Positions 10,683 to 18,649 of a stretch of DNA of 51,246 bases are shown piece after piece. Numbering within the stretch: the stretch's first letter is position 1; each line of letters starts with the position of its first letter. The notes under the pieces are model-generated. The model was not told the origin of the DNA, ran no database searches, and saw nothing but the letters and a program-made list of their open reading frames with translations. The DNA comes from Bacteroides gallinarum DSM 18171 = JCM 13658 (lineage in GTDB: Bacteria; Bacteroidota; Bacteroidia; Bacteroidales; Bacteroidaceae). The DNA lies in the NCBI RefSeq assembly GCF_000374365.1, contig NZ_KB894140.1:20160-71405 (forward strand), read 5' to 3'. The position numbers were made by a program, and so were the translations under genes.

Positions 10683-11291
10683 TTAATCATGGCTATGCGA
10701 AGTATTGATTTCCCGAATTACCCTACATGGATTTCCTATGGCAAGACTATTTGCCGGAACGGATTTAGTGACAACACTTCCCGCCCCGATGACACTTCCC
10801 CGTCCAATGGTGACACCCGGCAGGATGATAACACCGCCACCAATCCAGCAGCCGTCTTCAATGGTTACGGGCAAAGCATACGTGTGGCGGATATATTCTA
10901 TTCCATTTTGGTTTTCTACGGGTTCTAAGCGTTCGCCCAGTTCCACCGGATGAGTAGCCGTATAGATTTGTACATTTGGGGCTATCAATACATTGTTTCC
11001 GATTGTGATTTTATTGCAATCCACAAAGGTGCATCCGGTATTTATACTGACATTGTTTCCTATACGGATATTACAGCCATAATCACATATAAAAGAATGC
11101 CCTACCGAAACCTTTTCACCAACGCTTTCAAACATTTCTTTCAATAACGCATACTTTGCCTCTTTACAATCATACGGCAATGAATTGTATTTCAGCAACA
11201 ATTCATGTGTCTTTCTTTTAAACTCCATAAATACGGGAGCATGACAATCGTACCATTCGCCCGACAAGCATTTTTCCAATTCTGTTTTCAT
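10683..11291 (-). CDS. sugar O-acetyltransferase (maltose/galactoside acetyltransferase family)
   Basis: A 202-residue left-handed beta-helix acetyltransferase of the LacA/Maa/NodL group. The N-terminal Mac domain contains ECLSGEWYDCHAP; the hexapeptide repeats run from about residue 70 (IRIGNNVSINTGCTF) to 190 (VIGAGSVVTKSVPANSLAIGNPCRVIR). The catalytic His lies in YTATHPVE. It would transfer acetyl from acetyl-CoA to a sugar hydroxyl. It diverges from an AraC regulator at 11419 with a shared 127-base promoter region, so the regulator may control it. A minus-strand TAACTTTG box is at 11334-11341. Confidence 0.87.
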   Translation of the reverse strand: MKTELEKCLSGEWYDCHAPVFMEFKRKTHELLLKYNSLPYDCKEAKYALLKEMFESVGEKVSVGHSFICDYGCNIRIGNNVSINTGCTFVDCNKITIGNNVLIAPNVQIYTATHPVELGERLEPVENQNGIEYIRHTYALPVTIEDGCWIGGGVIILPGVTIGRGSVIGAGSVVTKSVPANSLAIGNPCRVIREINTSHSHD

Positions 11292-11418
11292 ACCTACTCA
11301 TGATAAAAGTTACTACTATCTTTCTATTTGTGGCAAAGTTATACATATTCATAAAATAAAATCTGTATTATTTTTCTCTTTATTTGTATCTTTACACTTG
11401 AATAGCAGATTACATAAA

Positions 11419-12258
11419 ATGAAAAGGGAAAATCTACACCAACCGTTTGAAATCAGTTTCAGTGAACTGGATGAGTCGCAATTAAAGGAGCATGACCATA
11501 CGTTTTTTGAATTGGTCTATATTCTATCGGGAACAGGTGTTCAGTGGATAAATAATAATAGGTTTCCTTATCATGACGGACATCTCTTTATGATTACTCC
11601 CGGCGATATACATTCGTTCGACATCCATACTACCACAAAGTTTGTTTATATAAAATTCAATGACATCTATATTCATTCGGCAGTCTTCGGTGCGGAGAAT
11701 ATCCAACGGTTAGAGTTTATACTACAACACGCCAATCATCGCCCCGGCTGTATCTTACGCAACCAAACCGACAAGTTGCTGGTAAAACCTATGATAGAAG
11801 CGATTATTCGTGAATACTTGAACAAAAAGATATATAGCAGTGAAATTATTACGCAGCTAATCAATACAATCGTGATTGTTGTCGCCCGTAACATTGCTTT
11901 GTTCCTGCCTGAACAGATAGACGAGAATTCAGAAGATAAGTCACTGAACATATTGCAATACATCCAGTCGAATATTTGTTATCCCGAGAAGATAAAAGCC
12001 AAAACGATAAGCCAACTTTTCGGCATTTCCCCCAATTATCTTGGGAGATACTTCAAAAAGCAGACTAATGAAACCATGCAGCAATATATCTTCAATTATA
12101 AAATGCAAATGGTGGAAAACCGTCTTCTGCACAGCGAAATGAGAATTAGCGAAATAGTAGAAGAACTTGGATTTACAGATGAAAGCCATTTGAACAAGCT
12201 ATTCAAGAAATACAAAAATTGCAATCCAACTGATTTTAGGAAGAAGTATCGGATTTAA
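11419..12258 (+). CDS. AraC-family transcriptional regulator
   Basis: A 279-residue regulator. The N-terminal cupin-like effector domain (about residues 10-160) begins with HDHTFFELVYILSGTG, and the C-terminal double helix-turn-helix (about 180-279) includes ISQLFGISPNYLGRYFKKQ and ISEIVEELGFTDESHLNKLFKKY. I take the ATG at 11419. An upstream TTG at 11398 is possible, but a near-consensus -7 box (TATCTTTA, 11387-11394) would place transcription start after it. The effector is unknown; the divergent acetyltransferase hints at a sugar. Confidence 0.88.
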   Translation: MKRENLHQPFEISFSELDESQLKEHDHTFFELVYILSGTGVQWINNNRFPYHDGHLFMITPGDIHSFDIHTTTKFVYIKFNDIYIHSAVFGAENIQRLEFILQHANHRPGCILRNQTDKLLVKPMIEAIIREYLNKKIYSSEIITQLINTIVIVVARNIALFLPEQIDENSEDKSLNILQYIQSNICYPEKIKAKTISQLFGISPNYLGRYFKKQTNETMQQYIFNYKMQMVENRLLHSEMRISEIVEELGFTDESHLNKLFKKYKNCNPTDFRKKYRI

Positions 12259-12281
12259 TAAGGCTATTTTTTAGGAGGATA

Positions 12282-12539
12282 TGCCGATACGTCAAATCAA
12301 CAAAGTATTTATTGAGAACTTCTACCTATTATATAATAAAGAACCACGATTGTTCACCTAACACAGCTATGAAGTTCATCCGGCGTTTCCGCACGGTAGT
12401 AAACTTTGCACAAGGTACGGGATTGATTACTGCCGACCCGTTCGCCAATTACAAACTCAAATTTGAGTATATAGAAAGAGGGTATCTTGACAAGGACGAG
12501 ATAAGCAGGATATGCAATATTTTTTTATGTCAGTTATGA
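12282..12539 (+). pseudogene. tyrosine-recombinase remnant, frameshifted and truncated
   Basis: The core-binding (SAM-like) segment of a Bacteroides tyrosine recombinase is split between frames. One frame reads MPIRQINKVFIENFYLLY, and a second frame continues as SPNTAMKFIRRFRTVVNFAQ and LITADPFANYKLKFEY. The catalytic domain (R...HxxR...Y) is missing after 12539. It lies at the distal end of the cassette array and points toward it, so it is probably a scar of an earlier element. Confidence 0.75.
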
Positions 12540-12544
12540 TATTC

Positions 12545-12571
12545 GGATAACTGTAACTGCTACGGTTATCC
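12545..12571. repeat. stem-loop at the distal end of the cassette array
   Basis: GGATAACTGTA pairs with TACGGTTATCC (one G-T wobble) around a five-base loop, overlapping the TAA stop of the last cassette gene. There is no U-run, so it is a poor terminator. By position it occupies the place of a recombination site after the last gene; its sequence is only loosely like the other sites. Confidence 0.5.
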
Positions 12572-12922
12572 CATATTCCCGTTCATCATATCATTCCAAT
12601 CCTGTACCGCTTTTATGGCGCATTGATAATGGCAGAATCCCCATACAATTAGCCAATATACCAGCACGGAAGTTATCTTGAACAATCGCTTTTTCCTTAT
12701 ATCATCCACCTGTTTCCCGATAAAGCGGAAAAGGAATATCAGCATACCCCATAATACAAATGTCAGCACTTCACATTCAATCGTTGTGTATATATTGTTT
12801 GCGGCTATATCAAAATCGGGCAGAGCAGATGTATGGTAAAAAGTGATACGCCATCCCACGAATAGCGAAATCACGGCATACAGAATGTTTTCAGTTCTTT
12901 TATATGGCATTGTTGTTTTCAT
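12566..12922 (-). CDS. small multi-pass membrane protein, unknown (last cassette)
   Basis: A 118-residue protein I do not recognise. Three hydrophobic stretches are visible (about residues 12-30, 48-68 and 83-102), separated by basic segments (KQVDDIRKKR). It probably sits in the inner membrane. It is the cassette furthest from the recombinase, and the site in front of it (12932-12973) is the most diverged of the seven. In an immunity array, a membrane protein could protect against a pore-forming or membrane-targeting toxin; that is inference from context only. Confidence 0.6.
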   Translation of the reverse strand: MKTTMPYKRTENILYAVISLFVGWRITFYHTSALPDFDIAANNIYTTIECEVLTFVLWGMLIFLFRFIGKQVDDIRKKRLFKITSVLVYWLIVWGFCHYQCAIKAVQDWNDMMNGNMG

Positions 12923-12931
12923 GTTTCTATA

Positions 12932-12973
12932 TAATGGCCTGAAAAGAAACGTTGTAAGTATTATCTTGTATTA
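12932..12973 (-). repeat. cassette-boundary site 7 (diverged)
   Basis: On the plus strand it starts TAATGG and keeps AAAAGAAAC and TTATCTTG at the expected spacing, but it has lost the inner stem. It includes the stop codon of the upstream cassette (TAA, 12971-12973). The next ATG follows 10 bases further on. Confidence 0.6.
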
Positions 12974-13621
12974 TTCCTGTTTTAGAAAATCAAGGTCGAA
13001 GAAGTAATCCTCTTCATTCTTTGGATTTATATAAATAACTCCGTCTTTTTGTAAGGCAAGAAAAACACCTAAACTACTTCTATCCATAATAATTGGTTCG
13101 CTGACAAACTGCGTCTGTTTTCCCCGATAGTCTAAAGTAACTTTTACTGTACAATGGCAACGTTCATAAGAAAGCGGTTCATTCATTCGGTCGGGATTTG
13201 TCAATGCTTCGCAGGCGTTAATCTCCTGACTATGCAAAGATTGGTGGGGCAAATCCGGTTCATCTAACGAAGTAGGTGAATATAAACGTGTTTTGAACGA
13301 GTAAGCAGGTACATCCATTCGGGTGTAATGGACATTTTGTTTGCTTTCACATATTTCGCAACTGTTTAAATCCACTTTCAAAGTAATACCTTTGGAGCGA
13401 AGCAATGCCTTGTGTTTCTCTTTGATTTTCTTTCCTTGTGTCTTCTTTCTTCGCATTACCCAGATAACAATAGCAATCGGAACTACCGCAAGGCTTCCAG
13501 TCACCAGCATATAGCCGAATTTCCCTTTTTCCATGAATATGTGTGTTTGTAATAATAGCAAACCTTCGACGGCTATGCCTAAAAAAAGAAAAGCATCATG
13601 AAATATCGCTTTTAGTTTCAT
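12971..13621 (-). CDS. membrane-anchored protein, unknown (cassette)
   Basis: A 216-residue protein with two N-terminal membrane segments (about residues 8-26 and 36-56), a basic stretch (MRRKKTQGKKIKEKHK) and then a soluble domain of about 150 residues. The soluble part contains CEICESKQNVHYTRMDVPAY and repeated Cys/His residues, but no zinc-finger spacing I can name. The positive-inside rule places the soluble domain in the cytoplasm. It is an unrecognised cassette gene between sites 7 and 6, and an immunity role is only inferred from the array. Confidence 0.65.
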   Translation of the reverse strand: MKLKAIFHDAFLFLGIAVEGLLLLQTHIFMEKGKFGYMLVTGSLAVVPIAIVIWVMRRKKTQGKKIKEKHKALLRSKGITLKVDLNSCEICESKQNVHYTRMDVPAYSFKTRLYSPTSLDEPDLPHQSLHSQEINACEALTNPDRMNEPLSYERCHCTVKVTLDYRGKQTQFVSEPIIMDRSSLGVFLALQKDGVIYINPKNEEDYFFDLDFLKQE

Positions 13622-13646
13622 ATCTATATATTTCTAATTATTACAA

Positions 13647-14270
13647 CTAATGGTTTGGTAAGGAACAGCGTTTAGCTGTTATCTCGACCTCGTTATAAAC
13701 TTTATTCTTTAATTTAAAATAGTTATTATATGGTATAGCAATCTCGTTTGTTTCATAAATAGGAACAAACATTCGTATTATAAATACCTTACAATAGATA
13801 CTATCATATACTTTCCTGTCATTAGATTGCTTTGTAATGAACAACGCTTTATACAAAAACTTATCATTTACTTTCTTAATAAAAGCCACGTCATAAGAGG
13901 TTAATATGGCAAGACTATCATTATTCATGAAATCATTGTGACTTAAATTGCTGATATTACTTCCTTCTAAAATTACTTCATAATCATCAAGTTTTTTATC
14001 TGCTACAAATTCTATCACACCATTGTGTTTGGCATAATTGTATCGGCTATCGGTATAGTCATTTGCAGATATATCTCTTATTTGTACCAGTTCAATGAAA
14101 GGTATTCTTTTTAATCCCCATTGTACAGGTAGTAATGTGAATAGCCACACATATATTCCTATAAGAATGATAATCGGGAATGCAAATATCACGGAATGTC
14201 TTAAATCCTTTCGGATAAGGCAATCCAGTAATGCTATGATTAGCATAAGAGGCAATATAATGACTATCAT
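13647..14270 (-). CDS. membrane-anchored protein whose C-terminus is encoded by a boundary site
   Basis: A 207-residue protein I do not recognise. Two N-terminal hydrophobic segments (about residues 2-17 and 28-49) are followed by a soluble region. Its last residues, NEVEITAKRCSLPNH, are translated straight through the whole boundary site 13648-13695, and the stop TAG overlaps the end of the site. Insertion of a different cassette would leave this reading frame intact only if the site is regenerated exactly. Function is unknown; it is a possible immunity protein by context. Confidence 0.65.
   Translation of the reverse strand: MIVIILPLMLIIALLDCLIRKDLRHSVIFAFPIIILIGIYVWLFTLLPVQWGLKRIPFIELVQIRDISANDYTDSRYNYAKHNGVIEFVADKKLDDYEVILEGSNISNLSHNDFMNNDSLAILTSYDVAFIKKVNDKFLYKALFITKQSNDRKVYDSIYCKVFIIRMFVPIYETNEIAIPYNNYFKLKNKVYNEVEITAKRCSLPNH
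13648..13695 (-). repeat. cassette-boundary site 6
   Basis: A 48-bp site. In gene direction it starts TAACGAGGTCGAGATA, has the perfect stem AACAGC/GCTGTT around the loop TAAAC, and ends ACCAAACCATTA. GGT and ACC near the ends can also pair. It is nearly identical to sites 3 and 4. Confidence 0.85.
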
Positions 14271-14293
14271 CCTATTTCAAATCTAATTGTTTA

Positions 14294-14340
14294 TAATGGT
14301 TTGGAAAGGAACGCTGTTTAGGGGTTATCTTTCGTTGTTA
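14294..14340 (-). repeat. cassette-boundary site 5
   Basis: A 47-bp site. In gene direction the outer stem is GAAAG/CTTTC and AAC pairs with GTT around a CCCTAAACAGC loop region. The ends TAAC and CCAAACCATTA are conserved. The outer-stem bases differ from the other sites on both arms together, which is compensatory change. Confidence 0.8.
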
Positions 14341-15155
14341 CTGATGAATTTTATTTCATTCTTATTTCTTACAAGTTTATATACCTCAATTTCTCTACTG
14401 ACATATTCGGTATCGTCTTTATTTTTTACAACAACAGGCTTTAAAATTTCCTTTTGTATTCCGATATATACGATACGGGGAAACGTAAAATTACTGCCGA
14501 TGAATAACCGTGCGTCTATATTATCTTTTGCATCACGATAAGAGATAGACAAATAATCCTTTTGCTGATTATCGGAAACGAATATTGTATCTTGCTTCAA
14601 CTTACCATTTGTACAACTAACAGCTTTCATTACTGCTAAAGGATATGCGGTCGCTATCTGGCTTGTCCCTGAAAGCAGGTAATAACTTTTATCCAATGCT
14701 TGAATGGAATAAATAGTATCATAACATATCCCCATATCGTTATCATCATTCATATCGAAGAAATAAGATTGTTCTTTATCCTTATATTGCATATAAGAAG
14801 CAAACAAGGGCATAGTACCGCCCCAATAAGTGTTTCGGGAAAATACCCTCATATTCCCGTCTGTTGATACCGCAATAGTAAATTGCCGTTCTTTTTTCCT
14901 CAATTCTCTAAAGTCGTATTTCATCCCTTTATCGACTTTACAAAGTTCTTTCAGCAGGATAGAGAATCTATTTTGTAAAGAATCACAGTAATTATCATTC
15001 GTATAGGAATAATTTTGCCGTAACGTATATAACGTGTCTTGAATAAAGCAAAGCTGTTTTTCCAAAGCAGACAAATCAGTGCCACTTTGTGCTTTAGCAT
15101 CCTTCATTGCTATAAAACAAAAGACAAAACAAAATATGTATTTTACATTCTTCAT
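14325..15155 (-). CDS. exported protein, unknown (cassette)
   Basis: A 276-residue protein with a clear Sec signal peptide (MKNVKYIFCFVFCFIAMKDAKAQ, cut after AQ near residue 23), so it is periplasmic or beyond. The mature part is mixed charged and aromatic with no motif I recognise. The C-terminus FISNNER and the TAA stop come from boundary site 5, as also happens at the first cassette. A periplasmic immunity protein against a cell-wall or periplasmic effector would fit the array, but the sequence alone does not show it. Confidence 0.65.
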   Translation of the reverse strand: MKNVKYIFCFVFCFIAMKDAKAQSGTDLSALEKQLCFIQDTLYTLRQNYSYTNDNYCDSLQNRFSILLKELCKVDKGMKYDFRELRKKERQFTIAVSTDGNMRVFSRNTYWGGTMPLFASYMQYKDKEQSYFFDMNDDNDMGICYDTIYSIQALDKSYYLLSGTSQIATAYPLAVMKAVSCTNGKLKQDTIFVSDNQQKDYLSISYRDAKDNIDARLFIGSNFTFPRIVYIGIQKEILKPVVVKNKDDTEYVSREIEVYKLVRNKNEIKFISNNER

Positions 15156-15174
15156 GTTTATGCACTATTATCTG

Positions 15175-15222
15175 TAATGGTTTGGTGAGAAACAGTGTTT
15201 AGCTGTTATCTCGACCTTGTTA
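15175..15222 (-). repeat. cassette-boundary site 4
   Basis: A 48-bp site. In gene direction the outer stem is GAGA/TCTC and the inner stem AACAG/CTGTT, with loop region CTAAACA. It supplies the TAA stop of the upstream cassette gene, and the next ATG follows after 19 bases. Confidence 0.85.
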
Positions 15223-15936
15223 TAAATTTAATTGTTCTTGCCCACTTACATTTTCGTTTATTAGTCTGTACATATATTCTTGCAGGTAACAATGATATTT
15301 TTCAGTAGTAAGCAATGATTTTATATACTCCATGTTTTCATATATGTATTTCATTTTATAAGCTAACACTTCAAAGGGCATATCTTCGCTATTGTAAGCA
15401 GCTATTATCTGCCACAAGTTTGAAAGCGTTTGGCTAATATCATTATTTTGAAGTTTCTTATTCGTTTCCATATTCTGATATTTATAGATATAATACTCTG
15501 TGTATGCAGGTATGCGGTACGTTTCATGCGTGAAGCCCGTACCACCCCCGGCAATACATCTCAACATATCATTTACACAATAGAACATTTTGTTTAATGT
15601 TTTACGTTCTCCACTAAATTGTTTCCTATTATTGGCATTGAATTGTGCATACCACGTGCAATACAAATCAAATCCAGCTTCTCCATAAAAATAGCCTTGC
15701 AACAAATTGTATTGTTGGCAGTATAATGTATCGGGATAAACCGATGCTGAATTTACAAACAATCTTTCCGCATCTTCTTCTATATACTGATACTCTTTCT
15801 TACTTTGCTTACGGAATTTATCTACATTGAGTATCACATCTTGTATGTTACTTTTACACAAAGTTTTACTACAAGAACATCCCATTACCACGAAAATGGT
15901 AAGAACAAATAATACTATGTTTGCTATGCGATACAT
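15220..15936 (-). CDS. lipoprotein, unknown (cassette)
   Basis: A 238-residue protein with a lipoprotein signal ending FVVMGCSCSK (lipid Cys near residue 20). The mature part is helical and rich in Tyr and Asn. The residues after the Cys are not strongly acidic, so a periplasm-facing location is as likely as the surface. I do not recognise the family. Lipoprotein immunity proteins exist for periplasmic toxins, which would fit this array. Confidence 0.65.
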   Translation of the reverse strand: MYRIANIVLFVLTIFVVMGCSCSKTLCKSNIQDVILNVDKFRKQSKKEYQYIEEDAERLFVNSASVYPDTLYCQQYNLLQGYFYGEAGFDLYCTWYAQFNANNRKQFSGERKTLNKMFYCVNDMLRCIAGGGTGFTHETYRIPAYTEYYIYKYQNMETNKKLQNNDISQTLSNLWQIIAAYNSEDMPFEVLAYKMKYIYENMEYIKSLLTTEKYHCYLQEYMYRLINENVSGQEQLNL

Positions 15937-15944
15937 ATTGTTTA

Positions 15945-15992
15945 TAATGGTTTGGTGAGGAACAGCGTTTAGCTGCTATCTCGACCTCGTTA
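15945..15992 (-). repeat. cassette-boundary site 3
   Basis: A 48-bp site. In gene direction GAGG pairs with CCTC and AGCAGC with GCTGTT (one wobble) around TAAAC. It is nearly identical to site 6. The following ATG (15936) is only nine bases beyond the site. Confidence 0.85.
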
Positions 15993-16018
15993 TGAACTCA
16001 CTTTCTAAATAAGGAGAA

Positions 16019-16867
16019 CTAACTCAAAGAAAGTATCTCATATATTTTTGTTTTAGCTGCTTCTATCTTTGGTGACAAGGTATATTCAGTTTTTTTTAAA
16101 TATGGAATGAATTTTGACAACACTTCATGTTCTATAAAGTCGATAGATTTTCCTTGCAAATAGCGATAACGCATAAGTGCAATAATTTCTATTGGAAACA
16201 CACGCCATTCAGTAGAATAAAATTCATTACTTATAAACGACTCTATGTGAGCCGTTTTTCTGTGGTGTTTCATCATGTCAGAAAGAACCGAGTTTATTTC
16301 ATCTTCATTATCAGAAAGGATGATATCAAATCCACGTTGATAATCTTGAATAAGCGGTTTGGTTATATATTCTTTCCAAATCTCATGGTTTGCGGCATTG
16401 GTATATGCGTCATATAGCAAGAATGTTTCCTGCAAAGTTCGATCTTGATGATTTATAGAACATTTTTTGTTCAAAGCATCACGGATTAAACCTATTATTG
16501 CGTGGAACATTAAGTTTATCTCCTGTTCTTTTCCAAAAGAAAGAATAGATAAAAACAAAGGGACACCTTCAACTAAGGTTCTCATGTATTTCTTTTCTTT
16601 ATCATACAAATACATGATATGTGCAATATATGTCATTGCAAACGCATCTATTATCCCTTTGAAATCTTCCTCATTAGGATTATACCAAAACGAATAATAA
16701 TGTATTCCAAAACAAAGCATACTGGCAGAACGCCATTTATAATAATCTTGCATTTTAACCGTAGGATTATTATAAAATTCTTGAAGGTATTCGTGTTCTT
16801 CAAGAGGCAAATTGATATATTTATTCAAATTTTTATCAATAACCTTGTCAAAAGAGTTCTTTTTCAT
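16019..16867 (-). CDS. soluble helical protein, possibly PoNi-like immunity protein (cassette)
   Basis: A 282-residue cytoplasmic protein, strongly helical and rich in Tyr/Phe/Trp. The layout resembles the DUF1910/DUF1911 (PoNi) immunity family that protects against PoNe DNase toxins: an N-terminal helical half (YYKWRSASMLCFGIHYYSFW) and a C-terminal half with EWRVFPIEIIALMRYRYLQG in the place where PoNi proteins have an aromatic-acidic-Ala motif. The resemblance is weak and made from memory. If it is not PoNi, it is an unrecognised cassette gene. It is flanked by boundary sites 2 and 3. Confidence 0.5.
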   Translation of the reverse strand: MKKNSFDKVIDKNLNKYINLPLEEHEYLQEFYNNPTVKMQDYYKWRSASMLCFGIHYYSFWYNPNEEDFKGIIDAFAMTYIAHIMYLYDKEKKYMRTLVEGVPLFLSILSFGKEQEINLMFHAIIGLIRDALNKKCSINHQDRTLQETFLLYDAYTNAANHEIWKEYITKPLIQDYQRGFDIILSDNEDEINSVLSDMMKHHRKTAHIESFISNEFYSTEWRVFPIEIIALMRYRYLQGKSIDFIEHEVLSKFIPYLKKTEYTLSPKIEAAKTKIYEILSLS

Positions 16868-16910
16868 ATTTGATACTTTCTATTCTGTTGGGTTCTTCTT
16901 TAGTTGTCTA

Positions 16911-16957
16911 TAATGGTTTGACAAGTATCTGCGTTTAGCAGCTATCTTGGCTTGTCA
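16911..16957 (-). repeat. cassette-boundary site 2
   Basis: A 47-bp site. In gene direction GACAAG pairs with CTTGTC and CTGC with GCAG around TAAAC. Compared with sites 3, 4 and 6 the inner stem has switched from CAGC/GCTG to CTGC/GCAG on both sides. Confidence 0.85.
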
Positions 16958-16964
16958 CCAGCTA

Positions 16965-17816
16965 TCATTTACCTATTCGTTCATTATTTTCATTTATTCC
17001 AAAATGTTCTAACCGATATTTATTTCGCTCTTTTTCATCCAATAACAAAACTGTTTTTGGGCGTTTGATACCGCCAAATAACATTTTGTCATAATATGTG
17101 GCATCATATAATACATTCCACGGCTCTAAGCCATAATACGCATTACATAAGTTCAACAAAGTTGAGTCTCCTATAATTCTTTTCTTTGACACTTTCGCAT
17201 TTGCGAGAGGGGCTACATTAAATAGTATCTTAAATGTCTTATTACTTAAATATTCGTTGTCTGTATTTTCAATGGAGATGATTCGACTTTCTATTAATTC
17301 TTTATATGTTACTTGGTCTGTTTTCTTTTTGATTTCAAAAAGGCAGCAGGTTGGCGATTTATGCGTCAAATGCGTGTCAATAATTTGCCCAAACATGAAT
17401 GTTTCATCTTTCAGTTTTAAGCTGAATACATCTCCGACTTTCCATTTCGCAGCTTTCGGTCTTTTCCACGTTTTTAGTTTTTTGAGAATTTCCCGCTTTT
17501 CATCGTTGGATAGATAGGCTTTAAGCTTTTCTATTGTCAGATTATTTATAATCTCCACCACTTTAAAAATTGTATCTGCACTTCGACTTTCAATATAGGT
17601 ATTGTCTGCTTCATAATCAATATTCGGTTTGGGTTTTAAATCCACACAATTTTTCAATTCGTTTTTTAATAAGCCAACCGCTTCATATTGATATGTCACT
17701 CCAAAAACATTTACCAAATCTTGGAAGATTAAAAAACATCCAAGCGTTTCATTTGGAAGTACAATTTCTATATTTCCGTAATTTACTATTTCATCCATAT
17801 CATTCCAATTTATCAC
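16965..17816 (-). CDS. Imm26-like immunity protein (cassette)
   Basis: A 283-residue soluble protein. Residues about 125-147 (KWKVGDVFSLKLKDE, then MFGQIIDTH) match the hallmark of Imm26-type immunity domains: a Trp-Lys-(V/I)-Gly-Asp-Val-Phe strand followed by a Gly-Gln motif. The C-terminal part with KTVLLLDEKERNKYRLEHFG also fits. Residues 1-110 are a separate region with a DUF-like helical look. Imm26 proteins neutralise polymorphic-toxin domains. It is the second cassette from the recombinase, between sites 1 and 2. Confidence 0.65.
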   Translation of the reverse strand: MINWNDMDEIVNYGNIEIVLPNETLGCFLIFQDLVNVFGVTYQYEAVGLLKNELKNCVDLKPKPNIDYEADNTYIESRSADTIFKVVEIINNLTIEKLKAYLSNDEKREILKKLKTWKRPKAAKWKVGDVFSLKLKDETFMFGQIIDTHLTHKSPTCCLFEIKKKTDQVTYKELIESRIISIENTDNEYLSNKTFKILFNVAPLANAKVSKKRIIGDSTLLNLCNAYYGLEPWNVLYDATYYDKMLFGGIKRPKTVLLLDEKERNKYRLEHFGINENNERIGK

Positions 17817-17833
17817 TACCCCTTAATAGCTGG

Positions 17834-17880
17834 TAATGGGTTGACAAGGGGCTGCGTTCAGCAGCTATCTTGGCTCGTTA
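17834..17880 (-). repeat. cassette-boundary site 1 (nearest the recombinase)
   Basis: A 47-bp site. In gene direction GCTGC pairs perfectly with GCAGC around TGAAC, and CAAG with CTTG outside it. It encodes the last residues (NEPR) and the TAG stop of the first cassette gene. Confidence 0.85.
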
Positions 17881-18569
17881 GCTACTTCTTTTGTTTTGGA
17901 CAGTTTTCCAATCGTTCTTAAGCACATTCCCTCAATACTTCTATTCGAGGAGTGTTCATAGACTGATTGTAAGCTATTGAGAATATTAGTTCGTTGGTGT
18001 TCTGTCATAGTTCCACCAAATATCTGTCCGTCATTTACGTTTACTTTAGTACAAAACCATACTATACCCAGTGTTATGTGACTGATTGTAAGGTAGTCTC
18101 TTTTCTTTGCCATAACATCGCAAAAAATGTCCCACACGTCATTATCTCCCATGTAGCCCATTATGAAACCAGACATTTGCCTGACTATTGCACTTGAATG
18201 TTTCGAATATTGTTTCGCTATTTCATAAGCCCGTTGTTTGAACTCAACACATAATGGCTCTTTTGCAAAATCTTTGGTATAAAAGGAAGCATCTATATAC
18301 CTGTCACATACTGAATCTATTATTAACAGATACTCCCAAAGTAACTTTGGTTCAGTTTCTTGGCGTACAGCATTTATTAACTTTTCCCGGTTTTCTAGTG
18401 ATAAGAACCAGCTTTGTACATTAATTGTATCACACGTCTTGCCGAACAATTCACTACGTGATGCATTGGAAATAAATTTTATGTATTTCTTTCGTTCCGC
18501 AACATCTTCGGATTGTAGTCCTTGCAGTGCTACATCTAATGTTTCTTTGGTGTATTTATACTTTCTCAT
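17865..18569 (-). CDS. HEAT-like helical protein (first cassette)
   Basis: A 234-residue soluble all-helical protein with repeated helix-turn-helix pairs (for example TLDVALQGLQSEDVAERKKY and SSAIVRQMSGFIMGYMGDND) resembling HEAT/ARM repeats. I do not recognise a named family; helical-repeat immunity proteins are common in toxin-immunity islands. The C-terminus EVANEPR with its stop lies inside boundary site 1. It is the cassette closest to the recombinase, so by integron logic it would be the newest arrival, but that order has not been shown for this system. Confidence 0.6.
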   Translation of the reverse strand: MRKYKYTKETLDVALQGLQSEDVAERKKYIKFISNASRSELFGKTCDTINVQSWFLSLENREKLINAVRQETEPKLLWEYLLIIDSVCDRYIDASFYTKDFAKEPLCVEFKQRAYEIAKQYSKHSSAIVRQMSGFIMGYMGDNDVWDIFCDVMAKKRDYLTISHITLGIVWFCTKVNVNDGQIFGGTMTEHQRTNILNSLQSVYEHSSNRSIEGMCLRTIGKLSKTKEVANEPR

Positions 18570-18604
18570 TCAATTATAATTTTATGGTAGCTAATGTATT
18601 CAAT

Positions 18605-18626
18605 AACTACACATTATGGTGTAGTT
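18605..18626. promoter_or_regulatory. candidate primary recombination site (attI-like)
   Basis: AACTACAC and GTGTAGTT are perfect inverted 8-mers separated by six bases, the geometry of a tyrosine-recombinase core site. It lies between the recombinase stop and the first cassette, 36 bases before the cassette ATG, a spacing like that after the other sites (9-44 bases). There is no U-run, so it is not a standard terminator. Confidence 0.45.
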
Positions 18627-18649
18627 CCTATTCTCTATTAAATCGTAAC

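Noticed and set aside
18605..18626. Terminator of the recombinase gene
   Set aside because: The palindrome has no U-run on either strand, so I list it as a candidate recombination site.
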